A stretch of DNA of 64,000 nt, from contig NZ_CANMKO010000011.1 in the NCBI RefSeq assembly GCF_947498515.1, positions 62,001 to 126,000 on the forward strand, given 5' to 3'. Every line of letters starts with the position of its first letter. The first letter of the stretch is position 1. Below, piece by piece: positions 1-7,985 of the stretch. Under the pieces are notes generated by a model. That model made no database searches. It saw only the letters and a program-made list of their open reading frames with translations, and was not told the origin of the DNA. Source of the DNA: an uncultured Pelagimonas sp. (GTDB lineage Bacteria; Pseudomonadota; Alphaproteobacteria; Rhodobacterales; Rhodobacteraceae). The translations under genes were made by a program, and so were the position numbers.

Positions 1-473
1 GCACAGGCCAGATGGCTCATCACCAAGGCGGGGCGTTGGGCCAGCGCAATATCGCGCAACGCGCGCCATTCGGCGTCTTCCATGCCAAGGCGGTTCATGC
101 CGGTATCGAGTTGCAAGCCAAAGCTATGACCGGGCAGGGCCTCGACGTGGCGCAGCATTTGATCAATGGAATTCAACAGTGGCGTCAGATTTGCCTGAGT
201 GATCAGATCGGTGTCGCCGTCCATATGGCCGGAAAACACGAAAATCTCGGGTCCGCTGCCAAGGATATGGCGCAATTGCACGCCTTCTTCGCAGGCGGCG
301 ACAAAGAATTGCCGTGCCCCGGCGGCGGCAAGGGCCGGAGCCACCTTGGCCAGACCAAGCCCATAGGCATCGGCCTTGACCACCGCGCCGGTGTCCGATT
401 GCGAGTGAGAAGACAGCGCCTGCCAGTTGTCGCACAGCGCCTTGAGATCGATTGTAAGTTCTGCAACAGCCAT
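1..473 (-). CDS. alr: alanine racemase, N-terminal part (cut by window edge)
   Basis: Only the first 157 codons lie in the window; the gene continues past the left edge. Read on the minus strand from the ATG at 473 the protein starts [17 protein letters not shown] and carries the PLP-lysine motif [10 protein letters not shown] (Lys33), the hallmark of alanine racemase, followed by a TIM-barrel-like stretch with FVACEEG and LDTGMNRLG. The enzyme interconverts L- and D-alanine in the cytoplasm for peptidoglycan synthesis. It is divergent from cobS. The later part of the protein, including the second catalytic tyrosine, cannot be seen. Confidence 0.9.
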   Translation of the reverse strand, partial: MAVAELTIDLKALCDNWQALSSHSQSDTGAVVKADAYGLGLAKVAPALAAAGARQFFVAACEEGVQLRHILGSGPEIFVFSGHMDGDTDLITQANLTPLLNSIDQMLRHVEALPGHSFGLQLDTGMNRLGMEDAEWRALRDIALAQRPALVMSHLAC

Positions 474-634
474 GCTCTTGTCTTTGGCAGGTCGCACGGG
501 ATGGTCAAGGGGAAATGAACGGATTTGAGCAATCCCGAGGGCGGTGCGCGGGGGCGGGGGCTGGTTGTTTGCGATCCGTTGGCAAATAATGGTTAACACC
601 TGCTGGGCTAGGGTAGTGGACCAAGGAGACAGAG

Positions 635-1402
635 ATGAAAGATGCGCTACGCCTTGAGTGGCAGTTGTTTCAACTGGCGATGCGGTTTCTGACCTGTTTG
701 CCGGTGGCGCGTGATGTGGATGGATCGGATGATTTGCGTGTCCGGGCCAACAAGTATTTCCCTTTGGTTGGGGCGTTGGTTGGGGCGGCGGGGGCCGGGG
801 TGTTTTGGGTGGCCTGTTTGTGGTTGCCACAATCGGCGGGTTTGATCCTATCGCTTGCTGCAACGCTCTTGATAACCGGGGCGTTTCACGAAGAGGGGCT
901 TGCCAATGCCGCCGAAGGGCTATGCCGCGGGGCGGGGCGCGTGCAGGTTCTTGAGATGATGGTGCATCCAGGGCTAGGGCTTTTTGGGGCTTTGGCGGTG
1001 GCATTGACGCTGGCGTTGAAGCTGGTTTTGCTGGCACATATGCCGGTGATTTTTGCCGGTGTGGCGCTTGTTCTTGGGCATATGATTGGCATGATGGCGG
1101 TGGTCCATGTCATCGCCACAACCCCCTATGCCCATAGCAATGGGTTGCAGGTCGCCGCGCCCTACATCACCGGTGATGGCTATCGGTTTGCGCTGGCCTG
1201 TGCTGTTTTGATCCTGTTGGCGGGAAGCATGCTGTTTGGGCCTTGGCCGACGCTTTTTGCCCTATTGGGCAGCATTGTTTTGGGTCAAGCTTTTCGCAGC
1301 GCGATGATGCGCAAAATGGGCGGCTACAACAGCGATTGCCTTGGCGCGGTGATGCAGTTGGGCGAATTGGGTGCCTATCTGGGCCTTGCGGTTTGGTTTT
1401 AA
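635..1402 (+). CDS. cobS: adenosylcobinamide-GDP ribazoletransferase-like membrane protein (diverged CobS)
   Basis: This 255-residue polytopic membrane protein has the length and overall pattern of CobS, which joins alpha-ribazole to adenosylcobinamide-GDP in the last steps of B12 synthesis. Recognisable landmarks are FLTCLPV near the start, [12 protein letters not shown] (84-95) and [16 protein letters not shown] near the C terminus. An AAGGAG ribosome site precedes the ATG. Several normally acidic positions are changed: the usual HxDGLADxxDG is [11 protein letters not shown], and the usual RDSRLGTxG is VHPGLGLFG (110-118). It may be inactive or altered. No other cob gene and no B12 riboswitch box is visible nearby. 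Family confidence is high, function is not. Confidence 0.8.
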   Translation: MKDALRLEWQLFQLAMRFLTCLPVARDVDGSDDLRVRANKYFPLVGALVGAAGAGVFWVACLWLPQSAGLILSLAATLLITGAFHEEGLANAAEGLCRGAGRVQVLEMMVHPGLGLFGALAVALTLALKLVLLAHMPVIFAGVALVLGHMIGMMAVVHVIATTPYAHSNGLQVAAPYITGDGYRFALACAVLILLAGSMLFGPWPTLFALLGSIVLGQAFRSAMMRKMGGYNSDCLGAVMQLGELGAYLGLAVWF

Positions 1403-1426
1403 CCACAAAGCCCAAGGCGCGCGCCA

Positions 1427-1468
1427 AAAACGCGTACACGCGTTTTGCAAATTCCATGTATGGAATTT
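1427..1468. repeat. tandem 9-2-9 palindromes between cobS and dnaB
   Basis: Two perfect 20-nt palindromes sit side by side: AAAACGCGT-AC-ACGCGTTTT (1427-1446) and AAATTCCAT-GT-ATGGAATTT (1449-1468), separated by GC. They lie between the convergent ends of cobS and dnaB and belong to the same family as the units at 3972 and 22125. They could act as bidirectional terminators or 3'-end stabilisers. Confidence 0.75.
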
Positions 1469-1486
1469 GAGCGCCCGGTATGACCG

Positions 1487-2971
1487 TTAGTAATCGTCGC
1501 CGCCGCCTTGCCAGGTTTTGGCCAAGTTGCCAAAGCGGGTGAATTGCGCCTCAAAGGACAGTTCAACCGTACCAATTGGGCCGTGACGCTGTTTGCCGAT
1601 AATCACTTCGGCCTTGGCATGCAGGCGCGACATGCGTTCCTGCCATTCGGCCATGCGATCCAGCTGATCTTCGGAAGGTTTTTCACGTTCCGCATAGTAT
1701 TCTTCGCGGAACACGAACATAACCACGTCCGCATCCTGTTCGATTGATCCCGATTCACGCAGGTCCGAAAGCTGGGGGCGTTTATCGTCGCGGCTTTCCA
1801 CCTGACGCGAGAGCTGGGACAGGGCGATGACCGGAATGTTGAGCTCTTTGGCGATTGCCTTGAGACCCATGGAGATTTCTCCGATCTCCTGAACCCGGTT
1901 ATCGGATGTGCCACGCAAGAGCTGGAGATAGTCAACGATAACAAGGTCTAACCCGTGGGTCCGTTTCAAACGGCGGGCCCGTGCGGCGACCTGTGAAATC
2001 GGCAGGGCGGCGGTGTCGTCGATATAAAGCGGGCAGGCCTCGAGCGTTTTGGCGGCTTCGACGAACTTGCGAAACTCGGCCTCGTCCATGTCACCTTGGC
2101 GGATCTTGTGGGACGAAATTTCCGACGCTTCGGCGAGGATACGGCTGGCGAGCTGTTCGGCGCTCATTTCCAAGCTATAAAACGCGACGATGCCGCCATC
2201 AACGGTGCCCTCGGTGCCATCGGGGCGGATGCCCTTTTTATAGGCTTTGGCGACGTTAAACGCGATGTTGGTGGCCAGCGAGGTTTTGCCCATAGACGGA
2301 CGTCCGGCAAGGATGAGCAAATCCGACGGGTGCAAACCGCCCAATTTGCCGTCCATATCGATCAACCCGGTAGAGACCCCGGCCAAACCGCCCTCACGCT
2401 GATAGGCGGCATTGGCGACGTTGACCGCATCGGTGACGGCCTTGAGGAAGGAGACAAAGCCGCTTTCGACCTGGCCCTGTTCGGCCATATTATAAAGCGC
2501 TTGCTCGGCTTCGATGATTTGCTCTTTGGGGTTGGAGTCGACGTCAACCTTGGCGGCTTTGGATGAGATGTCTTTGCCCAAGCGGATCAGATCGCGGCGC
2601 ACTGCGAGATCATAAATCATCTGGGCGTATTCACGCACCGCAAAGCTTGACACCGAAGAGGCGGCGAGACGGGCGAGATAGGCGGGGCCGCCGAGCTCTT
2701 TGAGGCCTTCGTCATCTTCCATAAACGCCTTGAGCGTCACCGGAGAGGCGAGGTTATTCTTGGAAATCCGCGCGGCGGCAACTTCGTAGATGCGGGCGTG
2801 GACCGGGTCATAGAAATGCGATGCGCCAATGATCGCGGTCACTTTGTCAAAGACCTCGTTGTCGGTCAGAATAGCACCCAAAAGCTGCTGTTCTGCCTCA
2901 ATCGAATGCGGCATGGTTTCCGCGGCTTCGACCTGAATCCCGGTTGGATTAATGGTTGTGACTTCGTTCAT
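1487..2971 (-). CDS. dnaB: replicative DNA helicase DnaB
   Basis: This 494-residue protein is the hexameric 5'-3' helicase that unwinds DNA at the replication fork. The N-terminal domain starts MPHSIEAEQQLLGAIL after a short leader; the RecA-like domain has Walker A AGRPSMGKTS, the LVIVDYLQLL Walker B segment and LSQLSRQVESR. The ATG at 2971 is chosen because a GGGGGA site lies just upstream and the family usually begins shortly before PHSIEAEQ; an upstream in-frame start would add 37 unconserved residues. It follows pyrE on the same strand after 225 bp that contain a consensus DnaA box. Confidence 0.96.
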   Translation of the reverse strand: MNEVTTINPTGIQVEAAETMPHSIEAEQQLLGAILTDNEVFDKVTAIIGASHFYDPVHARIYEVAAARISKNNLASPVTLKAFMEDDEGLKELGGPAYLARLAASSVSSFAVREYAQMIYDLAVRRDLIRLGKDISSKAAKVDVDSNPKEQIIEAEQALYNMAEQGQVESGFVSFLKAVTDAVNVANAAYQREGGLAGVSTGLIDMDGKLGGLHPSDLLILAGRPSMGKTSLATNIAFNVAKAYKKGIRPDGTEGTVDGGIVAFYSLEMSAEQLASRILAEASEISSHKIRQGDMDEAEFRKFVEAAKTLEACPLYIDDTAALPISQVAARARRLKRTHGLDLVIVDYLQLLRGTSDNRVQEIGEISMGLKAIAKELNIPVIALSQLSRQVESRDDKRPQLSDLRESGSIEQDADVVMFVFREEYYAEREKPSEDQLDRMAEWQERMSRLHAKAEVIIGKQRHGPIGTVELSFEAQFTRFGNLAKTWQGGGDDY

Positions 2972-3050
2972 GCGGTCCCCCAACTGCCCCGAAAATTGCC
3001 CTTGCGCGGTTGGTATCAACATGCGCGGGCGAGGGGAAATTGTATATTTA

Positions 3051-3059
3051 TGTGGATAA
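3051..3059 (-). promoter_or_regulatory. consensus DnaA box upstream of dnaB
   Basis: TGTGGATAA on the plus strand reads TTATCCACA on the minus strand, a perfect match to the DnaA consensus box. It lies 80 bp upstream of the dnaB start in an AT-rich stretch (TGTATATTTA next to it). Only one box is evident, so an origin is unlikely; DnaA control of dnaB is an inference. Confidence 0.55.
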
Positions 3060-3196
3060 GCTGTGGGCCGATCCTCGCGCATTATTTTGCGGTCAGGATC
3101 GGCTTTGTGTCAACATATAGTATGATGTCGTGGGCGTCGTGACATGCGTGCCACAGACCGCACGCCAATCAAAGCGCTATACGTTTGAGACCTGAA

Positions 3197-3874
3197 TTAG
3201 GTCTTGTTGGCCTCTTGCCACTCACGCGGGGCGTTCAAGAAGGCCTCGACCTGAGCGAGTTTTTCATCCGAGAAATTGCCCATTTCACGCGCCGCTTCAA
3301 GCACATCCCACCAAGTGCAGAGGTGATGGAGTTCAACCCCATGATCGCCGAGCGTTTTGATGGTTTCGGGGAAAATCCCGTAGTAGAAAATCACCGCCGT
3401 ATGGGCGCAGGTGGCACCGGTTTCGCGGATCGCATCCACAAAGGAAAGTTTGGAGCCGCCATCGGTGGTGAGGTCTTCGACCAACAACACGCGTTCACCT
3501 TCGGTCATGACGCCTTCGATGCGGGCATTGCGGCCATAGCCTTTGGGTTTTTTGCGCACATAGGTCATGGGGAGGGCCATGCGTTCCGCCACCAACGCCC
3601 CAAACGGGATGCCCGCAGTTTCGCCACCGGCAACATTGTCAAAGGCCTCAAACCCGGCGTTGCGCATCACGGTGACGGTGAGAAAATCCATCAAAGTGGT
3701 GCGGATACGGGGGAAAGAGATCAGCTTGCGACAGTCTATATAGACCGGCGATGGCAGGCCCGAGGCCAGTTTGAACGGCTCGTCGCCCATGAAGTGTACC
3801 GCTTCGATTTCCCACAACATGCGGGCGGTCAACTTGGCCATTTCTTCGGCGGATGGGTAAGATGTAGGGATCAT
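3197..3874 (-). CDS. pyrE: orotate phosphoribosyltransferase
   Basis: PyrE (225 residues) makes orotidine monophosphate from orotate and PRPP in pyrimidine synthesis. The PRPP-binding signature [14 protein letters not shown] and the substrate segment [22 protein letters not shown] are clear. The ATG at 3874 has an AGGAGAG site about ten bases upstream; the longer reading frame to 3913 adds an unconserved leader. It is the second gene after pyrC on the same strand (130 bp gap holding a palindrome), so the two probably share a transcript. Confidence 0.95.
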   Translation of the reverse strand: MIPTSYPSAEEMAKLTARMLWEIEAVHFMGDEPFKLASGLPSPVYIDCRKLISFPRIRTTLMDFLTVTVMRNAGFEAFDNVAGGETAGIPFGALVAERMALPMTYVRKKPKGYGRNARIEGVMTEGERVLLVEDLTTDGGSKLSFVDAIRETGATCAHTAVIFYYGIFPETIKTLGDHGVELHHLCTWWDVLEAAREMGNFSDEKLAQVEAFLNAPREWQEANKT

Positions 3875-3971
3875 GGCAGCAACTCTCCTATTTGGCCTCG
3901 CTTTAGCGCACAACAGAACGGGGCAAAACCCCGGCCTGCCGTCTTCTTTCCAAAAATCGATTGGTGGGATT

Positions 3972-3991
3972 AAAATCCGTGCACGGATTTT
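3972..3991. repeat. single 9-2-9 palindrome between pyrC and pyrE
   Basis: AAAATCCGT-GC-ACGGATTTT is a perfect 20-nt palindrome located between the end of pyrC (4005) and the start of pyrE (3874). It has the same architecture and core as units at 1427-1468 and 22125-22166 and is followed by GC as in those copies. Within an operon it could act as a partial terminator or RNA-processing signal. Confidence 0.7.
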
Positions 3992-4004
3992 GCCCCCGCC
4001 AAGA

Positions 4005-5039
4005 TCAACCGACGCGCCAATGCAGCGGCATCATCGGGTCAAACACGGTCACATCGCCGTCGGGCGTGGCGATTTTGTCGGGATAGGTGACGGGCTCGCC
4101 CTTGGTCAAAACCATCTCCGCCTCGTTTGGTTCAAGCCCGTAAAAGGCGGGACCATGCAGAGAGGCAAACCCTTCGAGCTTGTCCAAAGCGCCTTCTTGT
4201 TCAAAGACTTCGGCGAGAATGCTCATGGTGTTGGTGGCGGTAAAGCAACCGGCACAGCCACAGGCGCTTTCCTTGAGGGGATCGATATGTGGGGCGCTGT
4301 CGGTACCTAGGAAAAAGCTCGGGTCACCGGAGGTGGCGGCCGCGCGCAGGGCTAGGCGGTGTTCTTCGCGTTTGGCGACGGGCAGGCAGTAATAATGTGG
4401 CTTGATCCCACCAACCAGAATGGCGTTGCGGTTGATGACCAAATGGTGCGTGGTGATCGTTGCGCCGAGGTTGTCACCACCGGAGCGGGCGTAATCGACC
4501 CCCTGTTTGGTGGTGATATGTTCCATGATCACCCGCAGCTCGGGAACCGATGTCCGCAGCGGATCAAGGATGCGGTCGATAAACACCGCCTCGCGGTCAA
4601 AAATATCAATATCGGCGTCAACCACTTCGCCATGGACACAGAGCGGCAGGCCGATCTCGGCCATGGTTTCCAGCACCGGGCGGACTTTGTCGAAGTTGGT
4701 GACACCGCTGGCGGAATTGGTTGTCGCGCCCGCCGGGTAAAGCTTGACCGCGCTAATCAAACCTTCTTCTTTGGCGCGCTTTACATCCGCCGGATCGGTG
4801 TCTTCGGTCAGATAGAGCGTCATCAGGGGCTGAAAATCGCTGCCCTCGGGCAGGGCGGCCATGATCCGGCCCTTGTAGGCGGCGGCGTCATCGCGGGTGA
4901 CAACCGGCGGAATCAAGTTTGGCATGATGATCGCGCGGCCAAAATGGCGGGCGGTTTCAGGGGCAACGGCGTTCAGCATTGCGCCATCGCGCAGATGCAG
5001 GTGCCAGTCATCGGGGCGGCGGAGTGTGATCTGTTGCAT
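4005..5039 (-). CDS. pyrC: dihydroorotase
   Basis: This 344-residue protein is a PyrC-type (class II) dihydroorotase, closing carbamoyl-aspartate to dihydroorotate. Metal-binding [10 protein letters not shown] is at the N terminus; [20 protein letters not shown] and LGTDSAPH follow in the order typical of the zinc amidohydrolase barrel. Length is normal for the short bacterial class. It precedes pyrE on the same strand. The ATG at 5039 begins [13 protein letters not shown]; its ribosome site is weak. Confidence 0.95.
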   Translation of the reverse strand: MQQITLRRPDDWHLHLRDGAMLNAVAPETARHFGRAIIMPNLIPPVVTRDDAAAYKGRIMAALPEGSDFQPLMTLYLTEDTDPADVKRAKEEGLISAVKLYPAGATTNSASGVTNFDKVRPVLETMAEIGLPLCVHGEVVDADIDIFDREAVFIDRILDPLRTSVPELRVIMEHITTKQGVDYARSGGDNLGATITTHHLVINRNAILVGGIKPHYYCLPVAKREEHRLALRAAATSGDPSFFLGTDSAPHIDPLKESACGCAGCFTATNTMSILAEVFEQEGALDKLEGFASLHGPAFYGLEPNEAEMVLTKGEPVTYPDKIATPDGDVTVFDPMMPLHWRVG

Positions 5040-5120
5040 GAGGCAGCGCCTAACATGCGACGGGATCGGTTTCTAGTGATTCAGCGCGCCAAATTCTGCG
5101 GCAGAGCGGCGCGACGCCGC

Positions 5121-6065
5121 TTAGTCGTGATCCGCGACTTGATCGTCTTCGGCCTCAAGCGCGGCCAGACGGCGGCGGAAGCGCGGGGCATGCATGCGCG
5201 ACACGACGTTTTGACACAAAAGCCGCGACAGCTCATCGCGACCATCCGCATCGGTTCGGGCCAATAAACGGCGCAGATAGGGCGGGTGGTCACGGCGTGC
5301 GCGTAGCATTTGCGCAAAGGCCAAACGGTCAAGGCGATCTTCGGCCACCGCCGTCAAAAGCGACGGCAAAAGGTCAAGCGCGATCAGGTCGGTTTGCAGC
5401 GCGCTCCCCATATAGGGCATGCGGTGACGGGTGACATTGCGCCGTTCAAACAGCGCCGAATGCATCGCATCCATCTGTTCACGCGGGTCATAAAGGACAT
5501 GGGCGTGATGGGCGGCGTCGATCATATCGGGGGCAAAGCCATAACGCGAGGTGAAATCGCGGCGGCGTAACTCCGGAAAGCGGTCGTCCCATTCGGTGAC
5601 ACGCGGATCAAGCGTGGCTTGTGGTTGCAGCATGAGCACGCGGGCGCCGGGCGAGGCGACGGAATAGGCGGCGGCGGCATAACCACAGGGGCCCGCGCCG
5701 TAAAAGATGACATTTTCGAATTCATCGAAAAAACCGTCATCCAGCAATTGATCGAAAAAGCCGAAAACCCGGTGATCGCGGAACCAAGTGTCGCCGTGGC
5801 TTAGGACCGAGAGCGAAGACCAGCCGTTGCTGCGCACCATGTCAAAGCCGATGGGCGTGCGGGTTGTTGATAGCGCTTCGATCCCGGACATGGATTCAAA
5901 GCTTACCAGCAGGGTGTCGCCATCTTCGACAAAAATCCCGGCATGATGTTTTCCGAGCGGCTCAGAAAACCCCTTGTTGTCCCCAATGTTGCGCAGCTGC
6001 GCCAGCCAATCGGCGCGCGACAGACGGCTTAGATCCGGGGGAAAACTGGTTTTCTTGTGTGCCAT
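5121..6065 (-). CDS. alpha/beta-hydrolase-like protein without nucleophile (conserved in Rhodobacterales)
   Basis: The function of this 314-residue protein is not known. Homologues I remember are often named phosphoadenosine phosphosulfate reductase, but no PAPS-reductase P-loop (SGGxDS type) is visible. Instead FYGAGPCGYAAAAY (121-134) followed by LQPQATLDPRVTEWD matches the nucleophile-elbow region of alpha/beta hydrolases of the GxSxGGYAA...SPQ type, with the Ser position changed to Gly125. The ATG at 6065 is preferred because GAGGA lies about ten bases upstream. It follows the glycosyltransferase/sulfotransferase operon on the same strand after 127 bp. Confidence 0.7.
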   Translation of the reverse strand: MAHKKTSFPPDLSRLSRADWLAQLRNIGDNKGFSEPLGKHHAGIFVEDGDTLLVSFESMSGIEALSTTRTPIGFDMVRSNGWSSLSVLSHGDTWFRDHRVFGFFDQLLDDGFFDEFENVIFYGAGPCGYAAAAYSVASPGARVLMLQPQATLDPRVTEWDDRFPELRRRDFTSRYGFAPDMIDAAHHAHVLYDPREQMDAMHSALFERRNVTRHRMPYMGSALQTDLIALDLLPSLLTAVAEDRLDRLAFAQMLRARRDHPPYLRRLLARTDADGRDELSRLLCQNVVSRMHAPRFRRRLAALEAEDDQVADHD

Positions 6066-6192
6066 GCCCATAGTCCTCATTGGCGCGGCCCCCCAAATCA
6101 CGGGTCGGCAACGCTGTATTTGAGGTAAATTTGACCGGCCTTTTGGGCGGAAATGTGGTTAAGGCTGGGTCATTCTGGGCAAGTTTTATGGA

Positions 6193-7239
6193 TCACTCGG
6201 GGCGGTTTGCCTTGGCGCGCGTGGCGTGAGCGGCCAAAAACTGGGCCGCGTCGAGCGGGACGGGCCGCGCCGGTGGGGTCATCAAAAGCCGGGCAAATAG
6301 AGCGCGGTTTGGTTCATCCTGTAACAGGGTTTCAAAGCGTGACTTGCGCCATGCCACCGCCTTGTCATGCAGGTCAGATAGGGTTGGATCAGCGCCCAGA
6401 TCAGCGCGCTTTTGGGCGACATTGGGTAACGATTGGACGGTTTTGTCGGCTTCGCTGCACCAATTGCGTTCGACCCAGTAATCCATTCCAAGCACATGGT
6501 CGGAATGAACAGCGCGGCCCCGATCGGCCTTGAGCACATAGCTTTCCATTGCGCCAAGGGGGTAGTGATTGAGTTGGGCCAGACCATAATTGGGGCGGCC
6601 ATAGTTGGAAAAAATCCGGCGGTTGCGAAATTGCGCATCCAATTCGCGCCCCTCGCAATCAAACCAACGCGCGGTGTCGACACGATCCGGGTCGGGATTG
6701 CGCGGGCGATGCACACCAAGTTTGCGATAGATGCCGTTGTTTTTATACAGGGTTTTGAACATCGCCGCGCGCCATGGCCAATGCATGATCACCGGCGCGG
6801 CCTTGGTGAACTGCTCGGTCACCGGGCGATCGTCAAAGTGCACAATGCCGGCATTGCCAAAGAGCCGCCACGTCAAGGTAATGGCGTCGGCATCGGGGAG
6901 CGCGTCGATTAAGGCGGGTAGGGTGCGATCCCCGGTATGGATGTTGACGAATTCATCAACGTCCAGCGACAACAGCCAATCGGAGCGTTTGACCACGTCG
7001 AGCTTGTCGGCCTTTTTCAAGCCGGTGAATTGAATGCCGCCTTTGTCATAGGGGCCATCGTTGCGAATATGGGTGACATGGCCGAGCTGTTCTAGACGGT
7101 CCAACATGGCGTCGGTGCCATCGTCACACTCGTTGGAAAGCGCCACCACATGGGTGACGCCACAGGCCAGATGATGGGCGATCCAATCGAGCAAGAAGGC
7201 CGCTTCGTTGCGGACACATAGAACAGCGGTGATGTTCAT
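6193..7239 (-). CDS. PF13704-type glycosyltransferase (family 2-like)
   Basis: This 348-residue protein begins MNITAVLCVRNEAAFLLDWIAHHL, the start of the Glyco_tranf_2_4 fold, and carries the DxD-type motif SLDVDEFVNIH near residue 95. NHYPLGAMESYVLKADRGR in the C-terminal half is shared with the other two glycosyltransferases of this operon. It should transfer a sugar from an activated nucleotide sugar in the cytoplasm; donor and acceptor are unknown. The ATG at 7239 begins the conserved fold; the reading frame further upstream is unconserved. It is the last gene of the five-gene leftward run starting at 12033. Confidence 0.85.
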   Translation of the reverse strand: MNITAVLCVRNEAAFLLDWIAHHLACGVTHVVALSNECDDGTDAMLDRLEQLGHVTHIRNDGPYDKGGIQFTGLKKADKLDVVKRSDWLLSLDVDEFVNIHTGDRTLPALIDALPDADAITLTWRLFGNAGIVHFDDRPVTEQFTKAAPVIMHWPWRAAMFKTLYKNNGIYRKLGVHRPRNPDPDRVDTARWFDCEGRELDAQFRNRRIFSNYGRPNYGLAQLNHYPLGAMESYVLKADRGRAVHSDHVLGMDYWVERNWCSEADKTVQSLPNVAQKRADLGADPTLSDLHDKAVAWRKSRFETLLQDEPNRALFARLLMTPPARPVPLDAAQFLAAHATRAKANRPE

Positions 7240-7282
7240 GACGGCTCGCTTTGGGCCGCCGGGTGGAGCCGTAAAGCAGGCA

Positions 7283-7984
7283 TCACCAACCCTTGCGAAA
7301 GGTGACAACCTTGGCTTCTGAGGCCTTGGGGAAATAGGTCAACCCAGCCTTGTGCATGGCGTCAAAGACCTTTTGCACACCCTCTTGGCCAATCCATTGC
7401 GGATGCAATTCGATGATGGCGACGCGAATGCCCGTCCAATCGGCAGCCGGGAGCAACATGGCTTCGGCCCCTTCGATATCGCAGACCAAAACGTCGGGTT
7501 TCAGGTCGTCCAGAACCGGGGCAATGGCGTGTTTTTCGATTTCGACGATGTCTTTGACGGTGTCCGGTTCGGCGTTAAAGTCCATCGACGAGCCGAGAAA
7601 GTTTTCGCGGATGTAGAATTCGACCGGGTCCCCAGCCTCGGGCGAGAGGAGGGCATTACGCACCTCAACGTTTTTGACGTCATTGGCCTCGTGGACCGAA
7701 TGGATATAGGGGATCAGCGTCGGGTTGGCCTCATAGCTGATGACCCTTTCGACCTTTTTCTTGACCGACAACAGGGTCGACATATAGCCAAGCCCGCCGC
7801 CGAGTTCCAAAACCTTGTCGCCCTCGCGCACAACACGCATGACCGCGTCACATTCCTTGCGCTCATAGGTGCCTTCGCGCAAAGCCCCGCGCACACGACC
7901 AGTGGTCAGTTGCGGGTGTTTGGGGATTTTCATCCCGCGCGAGCGGATAAAAGGTTTGCGTTCCGTCACAGCACTTCCGTCCAT
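7283..7984 (-). CDS. FkbM family methyltransferase
   Basis: This 233-residue protein is an S-adenosylmethionine-dependent methyltransferase of FkbM type. The SAM-binding motif VLELGGGLGYMS is at 58-69, VISYEANP follows as motif II, and DVLVCDIEGAEAMLL is the usual FkbM acidic segment. Such enzymes often O-methylate sugars in surface glycans. The ATG at 7984 lies one base after the TGA of the upstream fusion gene, indicating translational coupling. The substrate is not known; the neighbours suggest a glycan. Confidence 0.87.
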   Translation of the reverse strand: MDGSAVTERKPFIRSRGMKIPKHPQLTTGRVRGALREGTYERKECDAVMRVVREGDKVLELGGGLGYMSTLLSVKKKVERVISYEANPTLIPYIHSVHEANDVKNVEVRNALLSPEAGDPVEFYIRENFLGSSMDFNAEPDTVKDIVEIEKHAIAPVLDDLKPDVLVCDIEGAEAMLLPAADWTGIRVAIIELHPQWIGQEGVQKVFDAMHKAGLTYFPKASEAKVVTFRKGW

Positions 7985-7985
7985 G

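Noticed and set aside
474-634. A cobalamin riboswitch upstream of cobS
   Set aside because: No B12-box-like sequence is visible in the short leader.
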